From contig JFHB01000086.1 in assembly GCA_000729835.1 (NCBI GenBank), positions 59,480 through 123,479 of the forward strand: a stretch of 64,000 nucleotides of DNA, written 5' to 3'. The notes under the pieces were generated by a model that was given only the letters and a program-made list of their open reading frames with translations, made no database searches and was not told the DNA's origin. Made by a program: the position numbers and the translations under genes. This DNA comes from Atkinsonella hypoxylon (taxonomy: Eukaryota; Ascomycota; Sordariomycetes; Hypocreales; Clavicipitaceae). Below are positions 48,920-61,849 of this stretch, piece after piece (the stretch's first letter is position 1; the number at the start of each line of letters is the position of its first letter).

Positions 48920-49870
48920 GGTTATAAACCCGGAAGACCTATCTGCAAGCTGTTAGCCCGCTGAAAATCTACTATTGTATACTGTATTACCCACTAGAAG
49001 CTATATTAAGACCTATGCTAGCAGCTATCGCTGCTATTAGTAGCTTGCTGGAAGCTATTAATACCTGCTACACACATATCGCTAGCCACTATACTGGTGT
49101 TTTTATTCTGCCTACCCTGTGCCTCCTGCACTAGTTCTATGCACCCTGTGCATACACACTTTTAAAGCTATTCTCAATAGCTAGGTTCTATTGTTGCGTA
49201 ACATCATTATATACACATCTATATATATTACATTTGCACTGTAAATCGTTTTATTAGGCACTGCCTAATTAATTATTTCTATCGAGAAATAAGCTTAGCG
49301 CTGCACTGCATCGCTTGTTGTTGTTGTTATATTGTGCACTCTATATACCTCTGTTAGTAGCTATACTACAATTTGTAGTGTACGCCTAACAGCTCTTGTT
49401 GCCGTTAGATATTCCTATGTTTTCGGTCGCAGAATCAATTTGTATAGTAATCCTACTAGTCGGGATTTTAAAGTAGGAATTAGCTGGATATCCCTAAATT
49501 AGCTGTGCCTAGGTCTCTACTGATTTATTAGAACCTAATTGGAGAAGAATCTCTTGAATTTTTTGGCTAAAAATAGCTAGGACCTATGTTTTATGCCCCT
49601 CGCGACTGCTTGTTAATCTAGTCTGCTATACAAATTGTATACGTATATAGATCGCAATATAATGCAGCCTTTAGAGCCTGTTATACCTGTTACAAAAGAA
49701 ATCGGAGAAAAATCTCAGTATAATTTCTAAAGATATAGAGCACTTCTAGGCCTATAATAGAGCAATCTATTGATATCTAGAAGAGGTTATTACTGTTATT
49801 TACTACTATTTCCACTGTAATTAGGCTATAATTAGCTATAAAAAGCGTTATAAGCTATTAAAACCCTTAA

Positions 49871-52800
49871 AATAGCACTGAAAGGAACAGGCAAAGGAAA
49901 GAGCACAAGCCCTAAAAGGGGTAGTAGTTCTAGTACACTAGCTAATCTAGCTGCTGCTACTAGCTTTCCTAGTTCAGCAAGGTCCCCCCCTCAGCCAGTA
50001 GATTCCTCTTCTAATAAAGAAGATTATACAGCTAAGAAGGCTCTAAAAGAAGCTAGATTAGCTTCTAAAAGAGTAGTGCAAGCCTATAATATTTAAGCTA
50101 ATTTAAAAGCTTAAATAGATAAGCAACAAGAGACCCTAAATAGATTTATTAGGTATAGTGAAGCAAAATAAAGCCAAAATAAAGGTAATATAGCTGATTT
50201 ACTAAGTAAATTAGATACTATAATTACATCTATAGGTAATCTCTCTATAGGGTCTCCTAAGGCAGATCCTGTTACTTCTAAGACTTCTAAAGTCTCTTTT
50301 GAAGTCCCTAAACCTTCTAGTTCTAATAGTGCTACTTTTCTGCCTACTTTTAATAAAGGCACTATAAAAGAGCTAAATAAGAAGGTCCACTCTATTCTAG
50401 AGGCTGCTAAGCTAAAAAGCCCTAAAAATTTTAAACAGTAGAAGCAAGCTTTAACTATTTAATTTAGGGCCCTAGGATTCCCTTAGTTTATCAATAACCC
50501 TAGTATAGCTAGTACTTTAGTAGATTTAGAACAAGCTATTATCCTTATAATTATAAGAGATAGTTGCTAATCTGGACCTTAAGCTGCTATAAGCTAGCAT
50601 AAGTTCTCTGTAGATGCCTATAACGTTCTAGTTAGGCAGTATTTGTAGAGTGCTAAAATACAACATAGTACGCTATATGCTAGTTATTACAACTTATTGT
50701 TTTCGAACTATAAGGGATCTTTAGAGGCCTTTAATGCTAAATTTAATAATTTACTAGCTAGATTACAGCTCTATAGTGTAGCTATTAATCCTATTAACTA
50801 GGTAAATTATTATATTAATGCTTTAAAGAAGACCTTCTCTAGCTAGGCTAAAAGGCAGCGATATTCTATTAGAGCTGCTAGAGCATAAGGTCTATCTGTA
50901 AAAATGCTAAATTTACAGTTCCTTATAGCTAACTTATTAGAAGAACAAAGAGATAAAAGCTCCTCTATATCTAAGGCTCTTAGTTATAAAGCTTCTAACT
51001 CTAATGGTTCTAATAATAATAATAAAGCTAATTAAGGAAAGAATTCTCCTAATCAGAAGAAGAATTCCGATTCTAATTCTAACGATTCTAATGCCTCTAA
51101 AGAAAAAGATTAAGATAAAGCCTCTAAGAATAAGAAGAAGTAGAAGTGCCGAAGAAGGAGTAATAAAAACTCTGGGAATAAGGATAGAGAAGCTGCTTTT
51201 GCTATAGGTTGTTATAACCTATCCACTAGCAACTAGGATACTATAGAATCTAATGATTCTAGCAGTTCTAGTAGTGATAATTCTTACGATTTAGATACAG
51301 AATCTACTACTAGTGATACTAGTACTACTAGTAATAATACCCCTTCTTTTAATTACTCTAATGGAATAATTAAAAACTCCCTACTATATAATACAGGTTC
51401 TACCTGTTATATAGTTAACAATAAGGCATTTTTTAGGACTTTTAAGCCTATAAAAAAGGGTAAAACCGCGCCTATTGCTACTAGAAGAGGTCCTATTTAT
51501 CCTAAAGGACAGGGAACTGCTGTATTCTAGGTATTAGTTAGTATAAATCCAGCTAAATATAGGCCTTTAGCTCTAAAGGATGCTCTATATTGCCTAGGTT
51601 TAGATACTAACCTAATTAGTAGTCTAAAGCACTATTTAATAGGGGGCACTCTCCTTAGAAATTAGCTATTTCTAGCTAATAGAAGCTGCTATAGGCTTCT
51701 AAATCCTAAAAAGTATAGTTTCTTCTTACAGCTTAAGGGGCAAGAGACCCCTAGAGTGTGTAAAAACTACGCTAATCTCTCTTATATAGGATTTCTAGCT
51801 AGCAATAGTTATAATAGCGGTTATAATGCTAGTTATCCTATAGAGGTTTAAATCCCTTAACAGCCTAGTTTTAATCTAGAGGAATATAGCTAAATTGAGG
51901 AATTATCTAATTTTAAAGAAGATAATACTAATAACGATGCTATAGAGCTATTAGCCCTAGTTCCTAAACGGGCTCCTAGTTAGATTCCTTCTAATAACAG
52001 GGATTTAGAAGGTCTAAATCCTAAGTTGCTGGATATTAGAGGAAATAGCCGTCTAGATCCCTTAAACAAGGCCTATGGTTCTTAAGAGATCTAGCAAGAT
52101 AGGGAGCAAAAGGAAGCTAGCTCTAATGATAATTCTAGTAGTATAAATCCTACTGCTTCTTCTTCCTATAAGAAGCTCCTAGAATTAGCTGCTACTTAGC
52201 ACGTTAGATTAAGGTATATAGGACTCCCTTTACTAAAGAAGACTGCTTCTATTACTAAAGGTATTCCTGATTTTACAAAAATTAAGGAAAAGGATTTTAA
52301 CTGCCTAGCTTGCAACTAAGCTAAAGCTGTTAGAAGACCTAGTAAGTATGCTATTCCTAACCCCCCTAGATGTTTAGATATTATAGAGGGAGATACCGTT
52401 AAAATAGAGCCTATACTGCACAATAAGAGGCCTCTAGTTCTTTTTCTAATTAATAGAAAATTACAGTATAAGTGGTCTTTTAATCTAGCTAATAAAGAGG
52501 GTTCTACTCTCTATAGCTGTATTAAAGGCTTCTTTAGGAATTAAAGAACTAGTATAACTGCTACCCTAAACACCTTTATTTTAATAGTGGTATAGAAATT
52601 AATACTAGGTTGTAAGCTTAGCTATCTTCTAAGGGTATTTGCTTTAGCACCTCTTGCCTCTATATTTACGAACAGAATAGACTAATAGAGAGAGCTATAA
52701 GGGTACTTCTAGACCGTTTGCGTGCTACTCTACAGTGGTTATAATTACCTCTATATCTATAGTCTTATATCCTTCCTGCTATAGTAGATTTAGTTAATAC

Positions 52801-54490
52801 TACTACGAATAGTACTAAACCACTAAGTCCTAAACAGCTATATCTAGCTAATTTAGAGCCTTTTAAGACCTATAAGCCTAATTTTACTAAAATAAGGGCT
52901 ATAGGCTTCTATTGTGAAGTTCTAATTCCTTTAGAACAACAATCTAGGTTGTAGAAGCTAGCTAAAAGAACTATTCCTAGTAGACTTTTAGCTACACTAG
53001 GTTCTAATGTATATTTAATATATATTCCCTTTAAACAAGCTATTATAAAGACTAGCTTCGTTAAAATTATAGAAGGAATAGGTTCTATTTCATAGGGCAT
53101 CCCTAAGGTTCCTATTAGTTCTATAGTGGATAATCCTTTAGAGGGAGAAATCGATAACTAGCAGCAATTATTAGATAATTATACTCCTAAGTATCCTTAT
53201 CCTAGTCATCTGGATGTGCTGAATTATCTACTAGAACCTATAGAAAATTAAGCTCTTCTACTAAGCAACCCTATAGAAGCTATAGAGGCCCCTAAAGCCC
53301 CTATACCTATAAAAACACCTATAGAAGCCACTATAGAAGCCGAAGCTAATGCTGATGCTATAGATCTAGATAGAGATATATTTTCCTTAATTAAGGATCT
53401 ATGCTTTAAGGCAAGGACTAAAGCAGCTATTACTTCTAATAGTAATAAGGATGAACTTCCTAACACGTAGAAGCAAGCCCTAAAAAGCTCTGCTAAGTAG
53501 TATTAGATAGAAGCTACCTATAGCGAATTTAAGCAGCTATTAGCTGCTGAAACCTTTAAATTTATAGGGAAAGACTAAGTACCTAAGGGCTAAAGAGTTC
53601 TAAAGAATAGGCTTATTTATAGGCTAAAAAAGGATAAAGAAAATAATCCTATAAAATATAAGGCCCGCCTTGTTGCTAAGGGATTTATGTAAATAGAAGG
53701 TTAAGACTACCTAGAGACCTTTGCTGCAACTAGTATTCCTTCTAGCTAGCGTATATTATTAGCTCTTGCAGCTTTTAATAACTAGGAAGTTAAGTAAATC
53801 GATTTTATAGGATCGTTTTTAAATAGCAAGCTAAAAGAAGCTATTTATATAGAAATCCTAGATGGATTCGTTGAATTTGCAGAGCAAGCATTGCTATTAG
53901 TAGCTAAGCTACTAAAAAGCTGTAATTACAGGCCTTCTAAAGACTAGGTAATTAAGCTAGAAAAATCACTCTATAGTCTAAAGTAAAGTCCTAGAGAATA
54001 GCAGCAAATTCTAACAGAATTACTTCAAAAGCATGGATTTAAACCTCTTATATCAGACCCAGCAATTTTTTACAACCCAGCTACATCTACATATATTGCT
54101 ACTTATGTAGATAACTGTCTTCTAATTGGGCCTAATTTACGATATATTAATAAGCTTAAAAAGCTACTAAATTAAGCTTATCTAATAGAAGATAGAGGAC
54201 CAGCAGAATTCTTTCTAGGTGTATAAATCACCCGTAATAGGTCTAAAAGGTCTATTAAAATCCACTAATCTCAATATATCCTTGAAGCCCTAGAAAGATT
54301 TAAAATGCTAGATGCTAAGCTAGCTTCTATCCCTATACAGCTGGGGATTCTAAAGCAACTAGTTACAAAACTTCTCTCTAAATCCGATTATAAGCTTTAT
54401 TAGAGCATAATAGGTACTATAATGTATCTTATGTTGCTAACTAGGGCTGATATTGCTTTTTCCGTTCAGTGGCTATCAACCTTCCTAGTT
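49871..54490 (+). pseudogene. Copia-4 gag-pol remnant (truncated)
   Basis: The frame starts at 49871 (ATA for ATG). Besides RIP stops it has a 1 bp loss near 52534 in the integrase (TTTAGGAA against TTTAAGGAA in Copia-1), shifting the frame. RT reads Tyr-Val-Asp-Asn near 54104-54115. It is cut at 54490 in the stretch between RT and RNase H. Confidence 0.85.
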
Positions 54491-54735
54491 TGTTGCGGCG
54501 GGGTTACCCCCTTGCGTTCTTATATTAGCTTTGCAAGGGATGCTACATGCAGATTTTCTCTATAAGAGTGCGCATCGCCCAGATATATAGATAGTTCAAG
54601 AGAGAGAGAGAAGCGCAAGCAGCTTTTGCTAGCTCTTTTTGGCCTTTATCTCTTTTTAATCAATTAATATCTTTTAGCCTATTTTTATTTACAATACTTA
54701 ACACGCAAGAGACATTACTTCGCTACTACTAACAC
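54491..54735 (+). mobile_element. Family C copy 2, first 245 bp (LTR start)
   Basis: It starts TGTTGCGGCGGGGTTACCCCC directly in Copia-4 and matches the antisense copy ending at 10135. GC-rich at its edge and carrying a GAGAGAGAGAG run near 54600, it is split at 54735 by Copia-D (duplication AACAC) and resumes at 61057. Confidence 0.82.
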
Positions 54736-55050
54736 TGTTGGAATCGTCATGACTCCATCGTGCGATTCCGGCGCCTGCGTGGGTGGATACAACCGCTGAT
54801 TGGTTGTATCTGCACACTAGTCTCCACTTACATCGGGGTCGCTAATACCCCTTAATTCCCCCTTAATATAACACTATGCCTAAGGCATATAAGGCATCTA
54901 ACAGGGTATATAATATAGCCTCTTTTGCTAGTTAGATATAACTCCTAAATAACTAAATTTAAACCTCTTTAATGTAAATATTAGTGCACTAGTGAACTAG
55001 TTGTAGAGCTAACTTAAAGGAGTATAAATTTAACCCTTAGTCTCTTAACA
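54736..55050 (+). repeat. Copia-D 5' LTR
   Basis: A 315 bp LTR. The first ~100 bp keep CG and CA dinucleotides, while the rest is RIP-mutated; the same LTR type survives as a fragment at 10136-10282. The ACTAGTGCACTAGT palindrome is hit here (ATTAGTGCACTAGT) but intact in the 3' LTR. Confidence 0.9.
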
Positions 55051-55152
55051 CTAATTAGTAGTTACTTAACTAGAAGTCTTTAGTATAACTAAAGAGATTA
55101 GCATAACTAACTATAGATTAGCTAGGTTTAGTAAGAAGAGACGTAATACTGT

Positions 55153-55328
55153 TAGCTAGAACCCTTAGCGGCTAATGTAACTAATAAAGCGTGCTAAAGG
55201 AAGGGATATCTATATAATTACTTAGTTACTAAGTTGTATTTACTTATAATAACGTTTTAGTTTAACTAATTATTAATATTAAACTCCTAAGGAATTAAAT
55301 TACTAGCTAGAACCCTTAGCGGCTAATG
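55153..55328 (+). repeat. 25 bp direct repeat in the Copia-D leader
   Basis: The 25 bp at 55153-55177 recurs at 55304-55328 without change (both contain CTAGAACCCTTAGCGGCTA). The two copies are 151 bp apart, in the leader between the 5' LTR and gag. Unchanged copies stand out in such mutated DNA. Function unknown. Confidence 0.7.
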
Positions 55329-55559
55329 CTATAGGATTTAACTCCCTTAACTATCTTAGAACTTAGCTAGAAGCTAGCTAAATCTCTCTATCTTTATACT
55401 AATTCTATTATACCTACTTTCTCTTTCTATACTACTTAATTTTATTTAATATAATAAGTTTACAATAACCCTAAGTAGATCTATAAGAATTTAAGCAATA
55501 ACTATAACCTAATAAGCTTCTAGAATAACTTTAAAAGTATTAGAAACTTCTATTAATAG

Positions 55560-58500
55560 ATTAGAACTTAATGTATAAAATTAACCTAGAAACTGCTACT
55601 ACTACTAATTTAAATAATAGAATTGCCTTTATAATTAACCTTTATAAAGATTAAAGATTTAGAGATTAAGAATAATAGAAGAACTTTAAATTTAACTTCT
55701 ATAACTAGAATAAAGACCTATTTTAAAGAGCTTTTACTCTAATTATTAAAGCGTTATATAACTTACTATATAAATATAGAGTCTATATAGGCAGAAGTAG
55801 CAGCTAAATTACTAATTCCCTTAAAAGAGTACTATAGAAAGAGGAACAATCTATATAGCTAGAAGAAGAGATTAATAAATAAGTAGCATTAGGTAAATTC
55901 TACTTAAATCTACACCTAGATATAGAACCTATATCTACAGTAAAGAAGCCTTAATCTTCTTCCTAGAACTCTCTTTCTATACCTTTAGCACTCTCTTTAT
56001 TACTTTTATTAAGTATACCTAGTAATCTAATAGGTACACTAGCAGGAATACTACCTTCTCTCTCTTCTCTATAGAATATAAGATTTCTTCTACTTCTAGT
56101 AGTATAACTATTACTTCTTCCTATAATAAATTCTTTCTAGACTAATATAAGGAAAGTTTTTAACCTTATAAAGATCTATAAAGAAAGCAATAAATATAGC
56201 GGCAATATATTCGATTTTATTATGCTAAAAGTAGTTATCCTTAAGGACTTATACTAACAACTTAATTTCTTAGAACTAGCAATAATAAAGGCATTTCTAG
56301 TAATACTAATAGGTAAAGTATATAAATTCTACCTTATAATAATTGCAATAAATATAAGGATAAATTACACCTTTAATTAAATAGTTAAAATCGTTAAATA
56401 ACACTTTAAGACCTTAACTAATAAGTAGTTCTATTGTTAAAGATAGAACAGTATTACGTTATATAATATAATTACTAAGAACCCTAATAAATCTATACTT
56501 AACTGCCTTAATATAATAATCTAGAACCTTTAAGATATCTATAATAGCCTTTTTAACCCTCTTATAAATAATTCTAAACTTATTAAGTAGACCCTTTAAG
56601 CAGTTAAAGGCATCCCTAAATATAGCTAAGCTAAATTTGCAACTAACGCAACATTCTAAGAGCTTATTAGCAACCTATAAAAGTTAATTAGTATTATAGA
56701 AGTATAGAAGGAAATTAGCTAATTCTACGCTAGATTTAACTAACTTAATATTAATAATAAAGCCCTTTATATAAACTATTAATATTAACGTTTAAGAGAC
56801 CTTAGCTGTAGCAGAAGTAAGACTAGAAAATAACGCTGCTTTATCTATAGAAAAGAAGGATATTAGTTAATAAAGTATAGCAAAAAAGAACGTTAAGAAG
56901 TACAGTAAAGATAGTAGAATAACAAGAAGTATAAAACCTCTCTATTAAATAGCAAATTTAGAGCCTACTTATAAGCTTATAAAGGATTAAGTAAACCTAT
57001 ATAAGATAATAATTCTAATAATACTTAAGATATAGGCAAAGCATTTATTAAAGAATCTAATATAGCTAATAAAGGAAAAGCTCCTTAGCTAACAATTATA
57101 TAATTCTTTACTAATGCTGCAACTATAAACAATAGAGCTATCTTCTAGAACCTTAAGGAAGAAGCTTGCTAGTATACTTTACACAAGAAAGACCTATTTA
57201 TAGAAGATTAATTAAATCCTATAGATCTCTTATTATATTTGTTATCTTATATATTAAAAGAAAGTTATTCTAGTGAGACATTTAGAGGCATCTTACTTAA
57301 CACTAAAGCAGTAGGCATATTAACAGCTAGAATTAACTAAGTATAGGCATTAGTAAAGAAAATGCCTTTATTAAAGATAAATCTATCTAATTAACACTAT
57401 ATAATTACATTTAGCGCAGGATTAGCAACTTTAATAGGCTTTATTATAGTTTTAACAGTCTTTAGCCTAATTACATTCTATATAATTAATATAAGCACTC
57501 TGTTCCTATATAGCATTAATAATATAGATAAGATGTATATAAAGCTTAACAACCTTAAAAACGTGCTAATTTAAGGCAATTAAAAGGTTTCTATTATCTA
57601 GAAATAGAGATATCTATAGTAAACTCTAGAAGCTATAGAAGCAGCTGTATTCTTTCTATTAGAAAAGTAAATCTATTAGCTTTATTGTTGATTTAGGTAT
57701 CTCTCTATACAACAATTAACAACAATTCTATAATGTATAGGCGAAGATATTAGTGACAACAACGCTATTAATAGAATTATATAAGTCTACTACTACTGCT
57801 AACTTAACAGTAAATTACCTAGTTAATTCCGATTTACATTAAAAGATAACTATAACTTTAACTACAAAATTATTGTTAATATTATACATCTAGATAGTAG
57901 CTCTATTCTTTACGTTGTTAATTCTACAACCTTATTCTAGGCAGTTTGCTTTCTAGAACCTTAAAAGCAGAAAGCATAAGATATCTAGAATGCGTTAAAA
58001 GAATGCTGGATTAATACCTATCTAGGTCCTTCTAACTGGATAGTTTATAATGCTAGAAAGAACTTTACATCCGCTAAATTCCACTATTATACATAAATGT
58101 TGTCTGTTAATGTTAATAAAGTGCCTATTAAAGCCTACAATAGCATTAGTAAAATTGAACAGTACTATAGCCTATTACGAAGAGCTTACAACATTATTAG
58201 CGATAAATTAAGCACTAATACTAGTATTATAAAGAATTAAAAACTTTAAATAGCTGTTAAAGCTGTTAATAATTCTACTAGACTTAACGGTTATATACCT
58301 ATATTACTAGTCTTTAGTTTCTACTCCTATATAATAGATAATTTACCTCTAAGCCTTTCTGTAATATAATAAGCTTTAATTCTACGTAAAGCTACTAATA
58401 AAGCCTAAAAGTACCTAGCATAAAGGCAAATTTACAATGCTCTTGCCTCCTGCAACAGCCTAAATATAACACCTATATATTTACTGCTTCTATAGTTAGA

Positions 58501-60650
58501 AGTGTATATATAGCGTAAAAAAGAAAGCTAGTAAGGCCCCTATAAGCTGCTTACTATAGATAGCAAGGAATGCACTATGCAAATGCCTTATAGCCCTATT
58601 TGTTTTTGCATAACTATTATAAAACCCTACTACTACAATAACAATAAATCTAATAATTATTCTGCTGTTTCTAATATTATACCTAATAAAAGCAATATAG
58701 AATCTCTGCCTAAAAGCAATCCTATTCTACTAAAGAAGAGAGAAAGACCCCTAAAGGTAAAGTAACTAATTAATCTAAACCTAATATAGAAAAGAGGTTC
58801 TAGAAGACTAAGAAAGAACCCTCTTCCTATTCTAATTAATTCTACACAAAATCTCTCTACTTCTAACAATAGACTAAATAGATATATTACTGTATCTAGC
58901 CTAACTGCTAGTAGTCCTTATAATCTTAATCCTAGTAGTAATATTAATTCTACTTATATATTACTGTATAAATCTAGCAATAAAATTTTCCTTTCTATAA
59001 AAGAAACAGCAAACTATAACCTAGCTGTATAACTAAGGAAAGACAATAAGATTGCAGCAAAAGGTGCTCTATTTAAAGCATTTAACTAAGCTAAAATTAA
59101 CGCACTATTAGCTAGAGATATCTTCTAATTCGTTAAATTTAACCCTACTGTATATAATAGCTATATCTTTAAATTTTATATAGTTTAAGAAGTTAAAGGG
59201 AAAGAAACTATATTACTATATAAGAAGTTAAAACTAGTTATTTAAGGATACAATAACAGCAATAAATTGTTAATTTTAACGCAATCCCTAACAATTTAAC
59301 AAGCTAGTTAACGCCTAATTGTAGCACTAGCTCTATCTCTCTAAAAACGCGATATTGTCTTATAGATCCGCAATATTATATAGGCTTATATATAATTTAA
59401 CACTAATTTAAACAGATTAATTATTGCATAACTTCCTAACTAAATTAAATACCTATATCCCTATAATACAATAATAGAAGTGATTAAGCCTCTATATAGA
59501 ATCGCTAAAGCAGGTATACATTAGTAGTCTATATACTTTTGCTACTACTGTAATAACTTAAGTATAGTTACGTTAACATACAACCCCTGCTTGCTGGTAT
59601 TAAATAACAATAACTACTTTAGAATCGTTAGAATATAGACTAATAATACGCTAGAACTAAGCAATAGAACCTTCTCTAACTGTAAGGAATCCGAACTGCA
59701 GAACTGCAGAAGGCTAATTTTACTGTAAAACTAAAGTAGAGCCTAACAGCAGAAACGCTACTAATTTTTAACGGATGTATATTAACTAAATCTAATAGCA
59801 CTTTAACTCTTTGCTAGAAAGGTTAAAGTAAGAGGATTTAACCTGTTAATACTACTAGTGTTAATATAGATTTAACGAAACAACAGTACGTTAAGCAACA
59901 AGCCTGCAGCGCGTATATTGCTACAATCTATTAACTAGAAGCTGCATTTAACCTTTCTGTTGCTATATAACAGCAAGATATTATAATTAACGATATTAAG
60001 TAACTAAACAAGAGGCTCTAATAGCAAATTAACAACTAAACCTATAGATTATAATACATCTTAATAGACCTTCTCTCTGCTAAATTATATATATTTATTA
60101 ATAGATCCTTTATAAATAATAAAGATTTAAGCTCCTAGATAGAATATATAATTATCTTAGGCAATAAAGAAGCTTGCAAAGAGAACGCTAAATTTGTAAT
60201 AAAAGGCAATATTATTACGTATAGCTCTATTAAAAGTAAGAGAGTTATAAGGAGCGCACTTACATTAGAACTATACAGCATAGTGCAAGGCGTAGATGTA
60301 TTGTATGCTATTAGCACTACGTTAAATATAGTGATAAAGCAGCTATAGATACCGCTAATTCTACTAGTAGTCTATATAGATTTATTCTTGTTGTATATAT
60401 ACCTTATAAAGCTTAGTACAATAAAGGAAAAGAGATTAATAATTAACATTATAGTGCTACATTAATTATATAAAAGGCGCGAAATTAACAAAATCTATTA
60501 GATTAACAGCAAAGATAATATCGCTAATTTAATAATAAAAGTAACGCTAAATAAGACTCTTAAATCCTTTATTAATAACAATAAGGCTAATATATAAGTA
60601 GAAGGCTAGGTAAAGAGACCTACAAATTAATGCAGAAGGATATTAGATTT
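55560..60650 (+). pseudogene. Copia-D gag-pol remnant
   Basis: Gag-like sequence occupies about 55560-57200. Integrase core sequence lies near 57960-58300, including the Asn-Phe-Thr-Ser motif following the second catalytic Asp (now Asn) near 58065 and a catalytic-Glu region near 58150. RT sequence typical of fungal Copia (ARG-ASP-ILE-type block, then KPLYRI) is near 59370-59560. RNase H, with a Asn-Asn-Lys-Asp-Leu-Ser-Ser-Gln-like region, is near 60090-60160 and the Asp-Asn-x-Ala terminal motif near 60510-60540. TAG and TAA stops are dense. The open piece 58577-58765 lies in the integrase-RT linker. Confidence 0.78.
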
Positions 60651-60736
60651 ATTGTTGTTTATTCCTTTAATCTATTTTATTATTACTGTAACTATTAAAG
60701 TTACTCTACTAGCACAATTAAAAGAGAGACTGCTAG

Positions 60737-61051
60737 TGTTAGAATTATTATAACTCTATTGTGCAATTCTAGCGCCTATATAGGTAGATACAACTGCTAA
60801 TTAGTTGCATCTGCACACTAGTCTCCACTTACATCGAGGTTGCTAATACCCCTTAATTCCCCCTTAATACAACACTATGCCTAAGGCATATAAGGCATCT
60901 AATAGGGTATATAATGTAGCCTCTTTTGCTAGTTAGATACAACTCCTAGATAACCGAATTTGAACCTCTTTAATGTAAATACTAGTGCACTAGTGAACTA
61001 GTTGTAGGGCCGACTCGAAGGAGTATAAATTTGACCCTTGGTCTCCCGACA
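60737..61051 (+). repeat. Copia-D 3' LTR
   Basis: A 315 bp partner of 54736-55050, preceded by the purine-rich AAAAGAGAGACTGCTAG. The perfect 14 bp palindrome ACTAGTGCACTAGT lies at 60981-60994, and a TATA-like GAGTATAAATT near 61021. Confidence 0.92.
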
Positions 61052-61320
61052 AACACTTTCCCTAACTCTTTAATACATTTAGCTCCTTTTATGCGTATAT
61101 ATCTTTTAAGCTACAATTAATATTCTATTTCTGCCTTTTCTAACTATTTAATCTTCTTACCTACTATTACTTAATAGTATACACTAACAAATATCTTACT
61201 CTTTACTAATTCTCTTTAATCTTAATGTGCACTACATTATTACCTACTTTAGTATAAGCTATATAGTTATTTAGGGGTTTAGTTTTAAGGCAATATAAAT
61301 AGAGGCTTTACTAGGGACTT

Positions 61321-61610
61321 ATTCTAATTAAAGCGCATTATATAATTAAAAGGTTTTTTATAGAGATCTTAGAAGAAAGAAGAAAAAGCTACTAAGTATT
61401 AAAGATAGAAGAGCACTTTAGTTTAAGTATTACTAATATAAGAAAGAAGGAAATTATAGAGATAAAAGCTTTATATTATAAGGGATTATTTAATTAAGAG
61501 AGAAAGAAAATTTCTATAGCTTTTTTAAGCTAAAAAGAGCTAAGCTTAGTTAAAGACAGTTACTATATTATAAATACTAGCTAGCCTATTTAACCTCTAT
61601 TTTACCCTTA
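61321..61610 (+). pseudogene. Family C N-terminal coding stretch (unknown)
   Basis: Roughly 95 codons read as protein-like sequence with few stops, all TAG/TAA: an Ile/Lys/Glu-rich segment followed by Ser- and Gln-rich sequence. The same frame is found antisense in the copy at 9334-9620. It precedes gag and may be its N-terminus or a small separate frame. I do not recognise it. Confidence 0.4.
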
Positions 61611-61849
61611 GCTAAAATAGTCTTAATATAGTAAAAAGGAAGTTTTTAGGTCCTTTAAATATTATAATTATTTAATTATAGAGAAAAATTTCTCTTTTAT
61701 CCTTATTTTAGTAGTTATCTTTATATTTACTGCTATTAGTAATTAGGTTCTTAGCCTTTACGTTTTAGCGTTAAGAGCTTATATAACTATAGAAGCAAAA
61801 GGTAAAAGCATTAAAAGTATAGCTAATATAAAGAGTTATATATATTACA

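Larger units (their letters stand above)
48222..54490 (+). mobile_element. Copia-4, 5' LTR to RT, interrupted by family C
   Basis: A 698 bp 5' LTR (48222-48919) and primer-binding site GGTTATAAACCCGG (48920-48933) are followed by leader, gag, protease, integrase and RT. The element stops at 54490 where family C begins. RNase H and the 3' LTR are not in the window, presumably beyond 64000. The preceding ACACT (48217-48221) would be the target duplication. It shares RT variants near 54140-54180 with Copia-3 that Copia-1 and -2 lack, so these two form a subfamily. Confidence 0.9.
54736..61051 (+). mobile_element. Copia-D, complete Ty1/copia element of a second clade
   Basis: A 6316 bp element with 315 bp LTRs (54736-55050 and 60737-61051), ends TGTTGGAATC and CCGACA, flanked by AACAC (54731-54735 and 61052-61056). 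Integrase lies upstream of RT, so Ty1/copia. Its LTR and proteins are unlike those of Copia-1 to -4. It carries no leader shared with them. It is inserted in family C. Confidence 0.92.

Noticed and set aside
60135..60317. Minus-strand open frame of 60 codons
   Set aside because: It lies antisense to the Copia-D RNase H region, which has recognisable family motifs on the plus strand.
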